Source: Bacteroidetes bacterium SW_11_45_7
Lineage (GTDB): Bacteria > Bacteroidota > Bacteroidia > Chitinophagales > SW-11-45-7
Reading direction: 5' to 3'
Length of the DNA: 23,056 nucleotides
Assembly: GCA_003022985.1 (NCBI GenBank)
Contig: PXTV01000213.1
Location: forward strand, 1-23,056
Shown here: in pieces, positions 8,736-17,075 of the stretch
How positions within the stretch are numbered: position 1 is the stretch's first letter
How the letters are laid out: every line of letters begins with the position of its first letter
Program-made: the position numbers and the translations under genes
The notes under the pieces: generated by a model
What the model saw: the letters and a program-made list of their open reading frames with translations, nothing else
Databases searched by the model: none
Told to the model about the DNA's origin: nothing

Positions 8736-9188
8736 ATGTTTGGCAATCAGAATAAAGAAGAGAAAACGGAACAACCGGTTAATGGCGGGAACACCGTCAA
8801 TATCCTTGGTGAAGGTACTTCCATAGAAGGGGATGTCAAAACCGATAGCGACATCCGTATTGATGGCAATATAAAAGGAACCATCGATTCCCAGGCCAAA
8901 ATTGTTGTTGGTAAGTCCGGCAAAATCGAGGGCGATATCAGCTGCATCAATGCCGACATATCCGGAACAATAACCGGAGAACTCCGCGTGCAGGAAATGC
9001 TATTTTTAAAAAGTTCGGCCGTTATAGAAGGTGATATCACTGCCATTAAGCTTGTTGTAGAAGCCGGTGCCCAATTTAATGGCAATTGCCAAATGGGGAC
9101 AAAAGAAGTCCGCCAATCCAATGAATCAGGATCAGGAAAAAAAGAGAAACAACAAGGAAACGCCTCCCTCAAAAAAGAAGCCAGCTAA
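8736..9188 (+). CDS. Bactofilin (polymer-forming cytoskeletal protein)
   Basis: The protein has 150 residues with the typical bactofilin plan: a polar N-terminal tail (1-20), a right-handed beta-helix core of short repeats (about 21-125: GTSIEGDV, SDIRIDGNIKGTI, KIVVGKSGKIEGDI, ADISGTITGEL, AVIEGDI) and a polar K/S-rich tail. Bactofilins form nucleotide-free membrane-associated filaments that recruit cell-wall enzymes; the M23 gene immediately upstream is the likely partner. The 3' end overlaps the start of the AtpZ-like gene by 68 nt. Nothing looks broken. Confidence 0.93.
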   Translation: MFGNQNKEEKTEQPVNGGNTVNILGEGTSIEGDVKTDSDIRIDGNIKGTIDSQAKIVVGKSGKIEGDISCINADISGTITGELRVQEMLFLKSSAVIEGDITAIKLVVEAGAQFNGNCQMGTKEVRQSNESGSGKKEKQQGNASLKKEAS

Positions 9189-9372
9189 GCATTTTTTACG
9201 CTACAGCGGTCTCGGCTTTCAAATGGTTGCAACCATTCTTATCGGTGTTGGCATAGGCATCTATCTCGATGATTATTTCAACATTGAAAACCATATATTC
9301 ACCTTGGTCTTTACCATTATATTTGTATTCTTAGCACTTTATTTTGGAATAAGAGGAGTTCTAAAAGATTGA
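9121..9372 (+). CDS. atpZ: AtpZ/AtpI-family F1Fo ATP synthase accessory membrane protein
   Basis: An 83-residue protein with a K-rich cytoplasmic N-terminus, then two membrane helices (about 31-50 and 58-78) joined by DDYFNIENHIF. The glycine-rich FQMVATILIGVGIGIYLDD is the AtpZ signature. The ATG at 9121 is preferred because it gives the normal family start; an in-frame ATG at 9067 would add 18 residues lying entirely within bactofilin coding sequence. Even so it overlaps the bactofilin gene by 68 nt. AtpZ in other bacteria acts with AtpI in assembly of the c-ring or Mg2+/Ca2+ supply for ATP synthase. In Bacteroidota this gene commonly sits between bactofilin and the atpB-atpE-atpF cluster; here atpB does not follow. 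Confidence 0.82.
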   Translation: MNQDQEKKRNNKETPPSKKKPAKHFLRYSGLGFQMVATILIGVGIGIYLDDYFNIENHIFTLVFTIIFVFLALYFGIRGVLKD

Positions 9373-9779
9373 AGCAATCCACTACCATCCGGTTTTTGCT
9401 CACCTCCTTATCAACTGCTTTGGTGGCGGCAATTGTGATATTTGTCATGCGCGACACCTCTTTCCTGAGCAATATTGAAACGTTTAGCTGGATTTCCCTC
9501 CTCTTTTTCCTGATTCTTTCCACAATTTCTTTCCAGCTCAATGCGTTCACGCTGCTCAATCATCTCAAGCAGCGTTTTATGCAGATCTTTTTGGCTACCA
9601 TTGTCGGAAAGTTCTTGTTATCTATAGTTCTTATCGTCTCATATGCCTTGATTGCAAATCCTTCCACCTACCGTTTTATCGTTCCTTTCTTCGTATTTTT
9701 CTTGCTTTACAAGGTCATTGAAATAGTGTTCATTCTTCAATTGTCAAAAGAATCGCCCCGGTCTTCTGCATCCCAATGA
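9369..9779 (+). CDS. AtpI-like four-helix membrane protein
   Basis: A 136-residue, very hydrophobic protein with four predicted membrane segments (about 9-28, 41-60, 70-95 and 101-122) and a short Ser/Arg tail. It starts at TTG 9369, which overlaps the TGA stop of the AtpZ-like gene, implying translational coupling; no ATG lies near this position. The size, topology and location next to AtpZ suggest the small ATP synthase I (AtpI) family, but sequence evidence is weak because such proteins are poorly conserved. The stop overlaps the next start as ATGA. There is no obvious defect. Confidence 0.7.
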   Translation: MKQSTTIRFLLTSLSTALVAAIVIFVMRDTSFLSNIETFSWISLLFFLILSTISFQLNAFTLLNHLKQRFMQIFLATIVGKFLLSIVLIVSYALIANPSTYRFIVPFFVFFLLYKVIEIVFILQLSKESPRSSASQ

Positions 9780-10705
9780 GTTTTATCACTACCATCTCTT
9801 CTCACCTTTCCGGCAATACCTTGCAGATACGGAATGCGGATTCCCAACAAATTGCATCAATACAAGAGCATCAGCTTATCAATAAAAAAGGTGAAACGCT
9901 CTACACCATAAAAGGAAATATTGTTTTTGAAGGAAATACTACTGATAACGATCAAATTGAACTTCTGGTAAAAGCAAACAATATCTTAGAAGATTCCGAG
10001 AGCCGCGTATTTCCGCGTCATATGAACGAGGTAAAGTTCACGGTCAGAAAGGGGCGTATTTATTACAAAAAAGGGCTACAGATTAAAGATGCCGGCCTCA
10101 TTGCAGAATACCTGAAAATGGATGACGGCAATTTTGCTTTACAGGATTACAAAGGGAACCGCCTTGCTACAATTCATGGCTCGTCAGCAACCTCTGCCCA
10201 GTTAATGGCTGTATTTTACCATGTCTACAAGAAGCAACATCTCGATCAAAACGTCAGGAGGCGCATAGCAAATGTTGACAAGGTCAAGCAAGATAAAAAG
10301 CAAGATGAAAACGGTATCATCAAACCCTACTGGGCAAGGGGCGGCCAGGAATGGGTATGGGATGGCGAAGTTCTCAAACCAAGGTGGGGATCGAGCCCGG
10401 GGAAGCGGTGGGAATTCGATGGCCGTATTCTTAAGCCGGTGTATTCCAGCGACCCCCACGATGAGTGGGTGTGGGATGGCGAAAAACTGGAACCCCGATG
10501 GACCAATAGCGACATCAACACTTATATCTGGGAAGGAGATAAACTAAAACCCTACTGGGTATCGGACAGCAAGCGCGAGTACGAATTAACAGGGGAGTTT
10601 GTCAAACCTCTTTGGGGGAACCGTCCCGAGGACGAATGGATTCTAGAAGGCAACATTCCCAAACCTGTGATTGCTATAGTCGTGCTCGGCATAGCCGGCC
10701 GGTAA
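9776..10705 (+). CDS. Unknown protein with six tandem 19-residue W-x-W-(D/E)-G / L-K-P repeats
   Basis: I do not recognise this 309-residue protein. It starts at an ATG overlapping the upstream TGA (ATGA), so it is translationally coupled to the AtpI-like gene. Residues 1-155 are a beta-rich N-terminal region with no signal peptide ([21 protein letters not shown], and [17 protein letters not shown]). A lysine-rich linker (about 156-178) leads to a half repeat (180-191) and then repeats of exactly 19 residues at 192, 211, 230, 249, 268 and 287. The first is [19 protein letters not shown]; the consensus is an aromatic pair, a D/E-G turn and L/I-KP followed by an aromatic. The last ends in a short hydrophobic [13 protein letters not shown] tail that could touch or insert in a membrane. 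The pattern suggests stacked beta-hairpins forming a closed or propeller-like fold. Function unknown; context suggests the envelope or ATP synthase. Confidence 0.8.
   Translation: MSFITTISSHLSGNTLQIRNADSQQIASIQEHQLINKKGETLYTIKGNIVFEGNTTDNDQIELLVKANNILEDSESRVFPRHMNEVKFTVRKGRIYYKKGLQIKDAGLIAEYLKMDDGNFALQDYKGNRLATIHGSSATSAQLMAVFYHVYKKQHLDQNVRRRIANVDKVKQDKKQDENGIIKPYWARGGQEWVWDGEVLKPRWGSSPGKRWEFDGRILKPVYSSDPHDEWVWDGEKLEPRWTNSDINTYIWEGDKLKPYWVSDSKREYELTGEFVKPLWGNRPEDEWILEGNIPKPVIAIVVLGIAGR
10313..10669 (+). repeat. Protein-level tandem repeat, 57-nt period, about 6.3 copies
   Basis: The coding sequence here repeats every 57 nt with no insertions or deletions across six units. Conservation is at the protein level (W/Y, D/E-G, L-K-P, W), while the DNA has diverged, so this is an old protein repeat and not a recent tandem duplication. 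Confidence 0.75.
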
Positions 10706-10856
10706 GGAACCCACTCTCGAACTGGTTACAACCAGGATTCTGCTATTCAACTATTACGCTTGTTTATCAACATTCACATCTCGTGTCTCCCAACCGAAAA
10801 AACGGGCTTACATTGGCATACAAATTAAAGGTATTGGCCATCAAAACCCTCGCCCC

Positions 10857-11854
10857 ATGACAAAAGCCAAAATCACCGGAGTAGGCCATTACGTACCAGA
10901 AACCGTAGTCACGAACAAAGAACCGGAACAGTACATGGATACTTCCGATGAATGGATCCGTGAACGAACAGGCATTCAAGAAAGGCGGTTTTTCCGGGAA
11001 GGCGAGGACACAGTTTCCAAAATGGGGCCCGGGCAGCTAACATGGCTTTAGAAAGAGCCGGTGTAGATGCTTCGGCCATCGATTTCATCGTTTTTGCTAC
11101 ACTCAGTCCGGATTATCACTTTCCGGGCCCGGGTGTTCTCCTCCAGCGGGAGCTCGGCCTTGCACCGATCGGTGCGCTCGATGTGCGCGATCAATGTTCC
11201 GGCTTTATCTATGGCTTATCCGTTGCTGATTCGTTTATTCAAACCGGCAAGTACCAAAACATCCTTCTTGTAGGGAGTGAAATTCAAAGCAATGTCATGG
11301 AGTTAAGTGACCAGGGGAGAGCAATGGCTGTCATTTTTGGCGATGGAGCGGGTGCTGCTGTTGTACAAGCCACAGATGAGCCTGATAAAGGTGTACTCTC
11401 AACAAAACTTCATGCTGATGGGAATTTTGCTGAGGAATTGATGGTACAACACCCCGGTAGTAACTTGAAAGAACGGGTAACACACGAGATGGTTGACGAT
11501 GGCAGTTTACTCCCTTATATGAACGGCCGTCTTGTTTTTAAACATGCTGTTCACCGCATGCCGGAAGTGATCTATGAGACACTTGACGACACGAATTACA
11601 CATCTTCAGATATCGATCTGCTAATTCCGCATCAAGCGAATCTGCGTATTTCAGAAGCTGTCCAACAAAAGATGGGCTTTGGGGAGGAACAGGTGTTTAA
11701 CAACATCCAGAAATACGGTAATACCACTGCAGCTTCTATTCCACTTGCCATGAGTGAGGCCTGGGAAGAAGGAAGAATCAGGGACGACTCACTTTTGACA
11801 TTGGCTGCCTTTGGCAGCGGATTTACCTGGGCTTCTGCCCTTGTCAAATGGTAA
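10857..11854 (+). pseudogene. fabH: 3-oxoacyl-ACP synthase III (FabH), one base missing at about 11024-11027
   Basis: FabH condenses an acyl-CoA with malonyl-ACP to start fatty-acid synthesis in the cytoplasm. The first frame (10857-11051) gives the family N-terminus ([33 protein letters not shown]). The second (11042-11854) holds the catalytic triad: Cys in DVRDQCSGF (C114 in restored numbering), His in LLIPHQANLRI and Asn in KYGNTTAASIP. The expected junction [15 protein letters not shown] is recovered by adding one G to the GGGG run at 11024-11027 (ATG GGG GCC CGG GCA GCT), which makes a normal protein of about 332 residues. A single-base loss in a G/C-rich homopolymer is most simply a sequencing error, so the gene is probably intact in the cell. 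It is 151 bp from the repeat protein upstream. No -7 box was seen in that gap. Confidence 0.9.
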
Positions 11855-11989
11855 TGTAAGCCAATAAGCAGTCATCAAGACGAATGGTGAAACTGGCATG
11901 AATCCCCACCTTTCAGCATGAAGGCACAAATAAATTTCAATCTAAAGAACCGAATGAATGCCCTGCTGCCCATATCTTTACGTAATCAT

Positions 11990-12616
11990 TTACTTGCTGC
12001 GACCGTTATTCGAAGCTGCAGTTCCTTCGCCATTTGAACTCTTGTAAGCTTCAAATATGAAAAGCGGTGGAAGGTTAAGAGGTTCAAAGTCCTTTTTAAT
12101 ATTATCGAAATGCGGCTCAATTGTTTCTTTAACCCCATAGTTGAACTGATAAGAAAGTAACATGCCGCCAGGTCGCAAGCTGTTGTAAGCATTTTGAACA
12201 ATGGCATGTTTTTCTTCCCTGGCAAAATAAGAAAAGGGTAAGCCGGTGATTACGTAATCAGCATAGGTTTCTCCACACTGCTCAAGGATGTTTTGAACGT
12301 TTTCTGCGCTATCCTGAAACACAGATAAGCGCTCATCCTGAATCTTCCTGAGTTGATCGACAAAATCCTTGTTGGTTTCGATGAGTATCAGGTGACTGTC
12401 CGGCCCCATTTTCTCCAGGAAATGTTTGCTGTAAACACCTGACCCGGGGCCAAATTCAACAATAACAATGCGTCTTGAGAAATCGATTTTCTTTCCAATT
12501 CTTTTAACACTAAACCCTGATGATGGTGTAAGAGAGGCCACCTTCACATCGTTAAAAAAGTTCTTCAGGAAATTGATCCTGGTTTTGATGTTGTTATTTT
12601 TTTCAACTTTCGTCAT
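11990..12616 (-). CDS. SAM-dependent methyltransferase, phospholipid N-methyltransferase (PmtA)-like
   Basis: A 208-residue class I methyltransferase with no signal peptide. The opening VKVASLTPSSGFSVKRI followed by motif I VEFGPGSG (residues 53-60) is the arrangement in PmtA-like phospholipid N-methyltransferases and their rRNA adenine dimethylase relatives. ETN (about 80) is the acidic residue that binds the SAM ribose, and YVITGLPFSYF is the post-motif corresponding to the catalytic loop. If it acts like PmtA it would methylate phosphatidylethanolamine at the inner membrane; other small substrates cannot be excluded. It is monocistronic, convergent with fabH, with 135 bp between the stops. 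The tail SSNGEGTAASNNGRSK is low complexity. Confidence 0.72.
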   Translation of the reverse strand: MTKVEKNNNIKTRINFLKNFFNDVKVASLTPSSGFSVKRIGKKIDFSRRIVIVEFGPGSGVYSKHFLEKMGPDSHLILIETNKDFVDQLRKIQDERLSVFQDSAENVQNILEQCGETYADYVITGLPFSYFAREEKHAIVQNAYNSLRPGGMLLSYQFNYGVKETIEPHFDNIKKDFEPLNLPPLFIFEAYKSSNGEGTAASNNGRSK

Positions 12617-13132
12617 TATCTATATCACTTATTGATTGGCAATACAGGGCCTCCATTCAAATCTACGCAAAACGTAAATGTTTTTTAATGAGTCAACCCT
12701 AACCTATTGATTTTCTTGAGGCAATTGTAAATTCCCAACGAAACTCAATTTTATCATTAGATTGTTGTTTTGTTAGCTAAATGCTAATTTCTTTCTAAAT
12801 CTCTCTTTGTTTGAGGAGTATTTTAATGACCTTTATCATCACCGAATTGGGAAACTAAACTTCCAATTTTGGAAAAATAAGGCAACTCATTCAGTCAGAA
12901 CACGTAAAACGCGTATAATTGAAACCAAGCAGTCAAAGCTTACCATTTACCAATTATACAATTTGATAAGCAATTCACTCACACGTTCAATTCATATTTA
13001 TAAAAGAAGGTATAAGAATAGTATAAACCTGGTCTATTCTTAGTTTAGTGTTAGGATATAAAAAGTAGAATCTTCCTTTTCTCAAAATTGTTAAAAAAAA
13101 CGTTGACCCTCTCATTACCGTATTCAGGTTTT
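12617..13132. other. AT-rich divergent intergenic region
   Basis: This 516-bp AT-rich stretch separates the divergent methyltransferase and histidine kinase genes. Apart from the -7 box at 12658-12665 I see no clear element. An open frame at 12807-13043 has a TTG start, no family resemblance and a composition typical of translated AT-rich spacer, so I do not call it. Confidence 0.55.
12658..12665 (-). promoter_or_regulatory. Candidate -7 box (TAGATTTG) for methyltransferase gene
   Basis: The minus strand reads TAGATTTG, an exact TAnnTTTG match, 41 nt upstream of the ATG at 12616. No TTTG was found at the standard -33 spacing, so only the -7 element is supported. Confidence 0.45.
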
Positions 13133-15628
13133 ATGTTCAATTTTTTTAAAAATATTTCCATAACAACCAAATTTTTCCTTGCCTCTCTATTGGTATGGGT
13201 TATCTTTTTTGCTTATATCATTCTCTTCTACCCCCAGCAACAGCAGCAGAATCGTATCAATCTCATCAAAAGTGATCTTCAAAATACCGGAGACCTGATA
13301 GCTTTTGGTGTAGGAACGGGCCTTGAAAACAATAACCGAACAGCCATCAAGGAGGCCATCAAAATTGCCCGTAATGACCCGAACATGGTCATGATAAGGG
13401 TGTTTGAATATACCAGTAACTCCATTGACAAGATAGAAGAGTACAAGTCCCGCAAAATGGACATCCCCTACCCTTTTGATACAAAATTTCAATCCCGGCT
13501 TCGCCAACAACACAACTATATTATAGGGGAAGGGAAAATTAAACAGGAAACCCATGACCTTAACAATGAAAAAACCCGGATATTGGAAGCAGTTATTCCT
13601 GTCACATACAACAATAAAGATTACGGTTATATCCAGCTTGCTTATTCTTTGAAAACAGTCTACGGCCAAATCAACAAACAACGCCAGCAAGCTTATATTA
13701 TATTCTTTATCATTTTTCTTATAGGTATATTTCTAACCTTGATTTTTAGTCGTAAAATCACCTCCCCTATTGTGAAGCTACGTGATGCTGCCAAAAACGT
13801 TGCCAGTGGCAATACTGAGAACACGCATATCAATATTGCCGGGTCTGACGAAGTAAGCGAATTATGCCAGACTTTTAACGAGATGGTGGAAAAGGTTGAC
13901 CATTCGAAGCAACAATTACAAAATGCTAACACCAAGCTCCAGGCAGTGCTCGAAACAGTTGGCGAAGGAATTTTGACCTTGGATACAGAAGGGAATATTG
14001 TCAATGTAAACAAAGAGTGTGAAAATATTTGGGGTTATAAGAAAGATGAGATGTTGGACGAGAACCTTATATCTTTTATACCTAATATAAATCACCAGCT
14101 TCACGGAGAGAATATAGAGCACTACAACGAGGTGACAATATCCTACCTGCTCAACGAGCGCCTTGTATTAGAAGGGCAAAAGAAAGACGGCACGCTCTTT
14201 CCTGTAGAAGTACTGTTCAATAAAATGACCGTACAGGATGAGAAGTTTTTCTCAGTAGCGGCAAGGGATATTACAGAAACAGTTAAACAGGAAAATGAAA
14301 AGAAAGAAGCTGTTGAAGCCTTAAGGGAGCGTGAAGAGCTCTATCGCATTGTGCTGGAAAGCTTATCGGAGGGTCTTTTAATTACTGACACAGATGACAA
14401 AGTCATCTATTCCAACTCCCGCATTGAAGAAATAACAGGCTATACCCCGAATGAAGTCATCGGTGATTACGCCTATAAGTATATTGCTCCTAAACAGTAT
14501 TGGGATCGCTTTAGCAGCAGGATGGAAGACCGCATGCAGGGGAAAACCGAAGTTTACGAAGAGCAACCTATACGCAAAGATGGTAGCCGGTTGTGGATTC
14601 AAGTAAGTGCAGCGCCCCTGAAAAACACCAAAGGAGAAATTATTGGTACGGTAGCTGCTATCACAGATGTAACGGAAAAGAAAAAAGCCGATGAAGAAAT
14701 CGAAAAATATAAAAACCACCTTGAGGAGTTGGTAGATTCCCGCACAAAAGAGTTAAGCAAGACAAATGAACTATTGGAAAACGAGGTGCAGGAGCGCAAA
14801 AGTATCCAGGAAAAGCAGCAAATTCTGCTCGAAAAACTTGAAGGCGTCAACCAGGAACTGGAGCGCTCCAATCAAGAGCTCGAACAGTTCGCTTACGTAG
14901 CATCCCACGATCTGCGGGAGCCACTGCGTATGATATCGAGTTATATCCAGCTGTTTGAAAATAAGTACAAAGACATGCTGGATAAGAATGGCCTCGATTT
15001 CATCCACTACATAGTTGACGGAAGCAAGCGGATGCACGAGCTCATCAATGCATTGCTCGAATACTCAAGAGTTGGCAAGCGTGAAAAAGAGCTCAAAACA
15101 GTGGACTGTAACGAGATTCTTGAAACGGTTATAGGCAATCTTGAAATCATTATTGAAGAAAATAACGCCCGTATCGAATACAATAACCTCCCTCAAGTTA
15201 AGGGCGATCACATGCAGTTGGTGCGCCTATTCCAGAACCTCATCACAAATGCCATTAAGTTCAAGGACCAAGACCCACCTTTCATTACCATCAATGCGCA
15301 AGAACGCTCGAAGGATTGGCTCTTTCGTGTTTCTGATAATGGCATAGGGATCGATGAGGAACATTTTAAAAAGGTCTTTCTCATTTTTCAACGGTTGCAC
15401 ATAAGAAATCAATATGCAGGTACAGGAATAGGACTGGCTGTTTGTAAAAAAATCATCGAGCGGCACGGGGGTACAATATGGGTTGAATCTGAAGAACAGA
15501 GCAAAGGATCAACATTCCTCTTCACTATTCCCTTCCATCCGCCACAAGAGCAAGACCCATCATTTCAACAAGTAGGGGCACATTCCAATGAGCTTGGCGA
15601 GGAAAATTCAAATGCTTCTACAGCTTGA
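13133..15628 (+). CDS. Membrane sensor histidine kinase, HAMP-PAS-PAS-HisKA-HATPase
   Basis: The start is ATG 13133 (MFNFFKNISITTKFF), giving 831 residues; an upstream in-frame TTG at 13088 would add 15 atypical residues. Two membrane helices (about 13-33 and 189-210) flank a periplasmic sensor region of about 155 residues. A HAMP linker follows (211-262, RKITSPIVKL), then PAS 1 (about 270-390, VLETVGEGILTLDTEGNI), PAS 2 (about 405-525, VLESLSEGLLITDTDDKV), a coiled coil (about 530-580) and HisKA with phospho-acceptor H592 in YVASHDLREPL. The ATPase domain shows the N box LFQNLITNAIKF, G1 DNGIGID and G2 GTGIGLAVCKKIIERHGG. No receiver domain is attached and no response regulator gene is adjacent, so it is an orphan kinase here. 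Ligand unknown. Confidence 0.92.
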   Translation: MFNFFKNISITTKFFLASLLVWVIFFAYIILFYPQQQQQNRINLIKSDLQNTGDLIAFGVGTGLENNNRTAIKEAIKIARNDPNMVMIRVFEYTSNSIDKIEEYKSRKMDIPYPFDTKFQSRLRQQHNYIIGEGKIKQETHDLNNEKTRILEAVIPVTYNNKDYGYIQLAYSLKTVYGQINKQRQQAYIIFFIIFLIGIFLTLIFSRKITSPIVKLRDAAKNVASGNTENTHINIAGSDEVSELCQTFNEMVEKVDHSKQQLQNANTKLQAVLETVGEGILTLDTEGNIVNVNKECENIWGYKKDEMLDENLISFIPNINHQLHGENIEHYNEVTISYLLNERLVLEGQKKDGTLFPVEVLFNKMTVQDEKFFSVAARDITETVKQENEKKEAVEALREREELYRIVLESLSEGLLITDTDDKVIYSNSRIEEITGYTPNEVIGDYAYKYIAPKQYWDRFSSRMEDRMQGKTEVYEEQPIRKDGSRLWIQVSAAPLKNTKGEIIGTVAAITDVTEKKKADEEIEKYKNHLEELVDSRTKELSKTNELLENEVQERKSIQEKQQILLEKLEGVNQELERSNQELEQFAYVASHDLREPLRMISSYIQLFENKYKDMLDKNGLDFIHYIVDGSKRMHELINALLEYSRVGKREKELKTVDCNEILETVIGNLEIIIEENNARIEYNNLPQVKGDHMQLVRLFQNLITNAIKFKDQDPPFITINAQERSKDWLFRVSDNGIGIDEEHFKKVFLIFQRLHIRNQYAGTGIGLAVCKKIIERHGGTIWVESEEQSKGSTFLFTIPFHPPQEQDPSFQQVGAHSNELGEENSNASTA

Positions 15629-15725
15629 GTTCACAACAGCTTTGAATACCATTCCGGATTCAATAAAACCTTTTTTCTGCTATGATTTTCTTTTTGAGTA
15701 CCTGTTCCAATTATTGAAAAATCCC

Positions 15726-15733
15726 TATTTTTG
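15726..15733 (+). promoter_or_regulatory. Candidate -7 box (TATTTTTG) for rpsF-rpsR-rplI operon
   Basis: TATTTTTG matches the Bacteroidota -7 consensus TAnnTTTG exactly and lies 43 nt before the rpsF ATG. A TTTG at 15693-15696 is rather far (29 nt) to serve as -33, so the -33 assignment is uncertain. Confidence 0.45.
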
Positions 15734-15776
15734 CACACCATTATCAATATTGAGTCTTTACTAACAGATAAGCTGT

Positions 15777-16166
15777 ATGGCAGAGAAATTAAAAAATTAC
15801 GAAACGGTATTTATTGCTACCCCGGTGCTTTCTGAAGAGGATTTTAAGCAGACGGTAAAAGGTTATACGGATTTTCTTAAATCCAACAATGCCGAAATTC
15901 TTAACGAAGAACGCTGGGGCTTGCGCCAGTTAGCTTATCCTATTGATGATAAGACAACCGGTATTTATTACTTTATCGAATTCAACGCCAAGCCGGAGTT
16001 GATCGATCAACTGGAACTCAATTTCAGAAGGGACACAAATATTATTCGATTCCTCACATCAGTTCTTGATAAATACGGGATCGAATACAACGAAAAGAGA
16101 CGCAAAGGCGAAATTGGTAGGAAGAATACGCAAACCGAAGAAGAACAACAAGAGGAGGCTGAATAA
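15777..16166 (+). CDS. rpsF: 30S ribosomal protein S6
   Basis: A 129-residue S6 protein, the small-subunit protein that dimerises with S18 on 16S rRNA. Family features include [16 protein letters not shown] at the N-terminus, [23 protein letters not shown] and [20 protein letters not shown]. The charged C-terminal tail ends in a run of glutamates, as is common for S6. It is first in the operon; its TAA overlaps the ATG of rpsR by one base (TAATG), so the two are translated together, matching their 1:1 partnership. Confidence 0.97.
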   Translation: MAEKLKNYETVFIATPVLSEEDFKQTVKGYTDFLKSNNAEILNEERWGLRQLAYPIDDKTTGIYYFIEFNAKPELIDQLELNFRRDTNIIRFLTSVLDKYGIEYNEKRRKGEIGRKNTQTEEEQQEEAE

Positions 16167-16435
16167 TGGCAAACAGTAAGTCCGATATCAAGTTTCTCAC
16201 AACCCCCAAAATCGGGGAAAGAAAGAAAAAATACTGCCGTTTTAAGCGAGCGGGCATCAAGTACGTGGATTACAAGGACCCTGAGTTCCTTAAGAGATTT
16301 CTCAACGAACAAGGGAAGATTCTTCCAAGACGCCTAACAGGCAATTCCCTTAAGTTTCAGCGTAAAGTGGCCAAATCCATTAAGCGTGCTCGTCATTTGG
16401 CCCTGTTACCTTATGAAACCGATCTCCTTAAATAA
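16166..16435 (+). CDS. rpsR: 30S ribosomal protein S18
   Basis: An 89-residue S18. The [20 protein letters not shown] and [20 protein letters not shown] motifs are diagnostic, as is the basic RNA-binding end [12 protein letters not shown]. It binds 16S rRNA together with S6. Its start overlaps the rpsF stop and rplI begins 16 nt after its stop. Confidence 0.97.
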   Translation: MANSKSDIKFLTTPKIGERKKKYCRFKRAGIKYVDYKDPEFLKRFLNEQGKILPRRLTGNSLKFQRKVAKSIKRARHLALLPYETDLLK

Positions 16436-16451
16436 GATAAGTTAGAAAACG

Positions 16452-16898
16452 ATGGACATCATACTTTTAAACGATGTGGGTAATTTGGGAAGCAAGAATG
16501 ATCTTGTATCCGTAAAGCCGGGATACGCCAACAACTATCTTATCCCCAAGGGATACGCCATTGTTGCCAATAAGGGCAATCTTAAAATGCGCGAGGAAAA
16601 GAAGCGGCAAGAAGAACTGCGCAAGCAGAGAGAGATGGAAGAGTTTCAAAAGATTGCCGACTCATTGCGAAACACCGTTATTACGGTTGGTGCCAAAGTT
16701 GGCACAACAGGCAAAATCTTCGGAAGTGTTACTACCCATCACCTTGCTGAAGAAATCAAAAAACAAACAGGTCACAAGATCGATCGCAAAAAACTATCCA
16801 TTAACGAAGAAGTCAAATCGCTCGGTCATTACACAGCGCATCTGGACCTACATGACGATCTCAAAGCGGATGTGCAATTCGAAGTGGTTTCCGAGTAA
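16452..16898 (+). CDS. rplI: 50S ribosomal protein L9
   Basis: A 148-residue L9 with the two-domain dumb-bell structure: the N-terminal rRNA-binding domain (MDIILLNDVGNLGSKNDLVS, VKPGYANNYLIPKGYA), a long connecting helix rich in charged residues (about 42-75), and the C-terminal domain (GTTGKIFGSVTTHHLAEEI, IDRKKLSINEEVKSLGHY). It is last in the rpsF-rpsR-rplI operon, followed 27 nt later by a strong intrinsic terminator. Confidence 0.97.
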   Translation: MDIILLNDVGNLGSKNDLVSVKPGYANNYLIPKGYAIVANKGNLKMREEKKRQEELRKQREMEEFQKIADSLRNTVITVGAKVGTTGKIFGSVTTHHLAEEIKKQTGHKIDRKKLSINEEVKSLGHYTAHLDLHDDLKADVQFEVVSE

Positions 16899-16925
16899 CA
16901 TTCACTTCTAAAATAAGCTAATTGG

Positions 16926-16960
16926 AAGCGCATCTTTGTTTACCAAGGTGCGCTTTTTTT
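16926..16960 (+). terminator. Intrinsic terminator of the rpsF-rpsR-rplI operon
   Basis: The arms AAGCGCATCTT and AAGGTGCGCTT form an 11-bp stem with one G-U pair, followed directly by a run of T residues. It lies 28 nt after the rplI stop and is the clearest terminator in the window. Confidence 0.88.
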
Positions 16961-17075
16961 CATCCTAACAGGGCAAACTCACTGTCATGAAAGCCCTAAC
17001 CGCCACGCAGTTGAAAAAGGAATTCCAAGTGCCGAAAAAGTTGCAAATTCGGGGTAGATTCTTATCAGCTTTTTT

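Noticed and set aside
8747-9172. Minus-strand 141-codon open frame opposite bactofilin
   Set aside because: The bactofilin frame has the unmistakable beta-helix repeats; the antisense frame is a consequence of its codon pattern.
12807-13043. 78-codon open frame between methyltransferase and histidine kinase
   Set aside because: TTG start, biased composition (N, K, I, Y, R) and no motif; consistent with chance in an AT-rich spacer.
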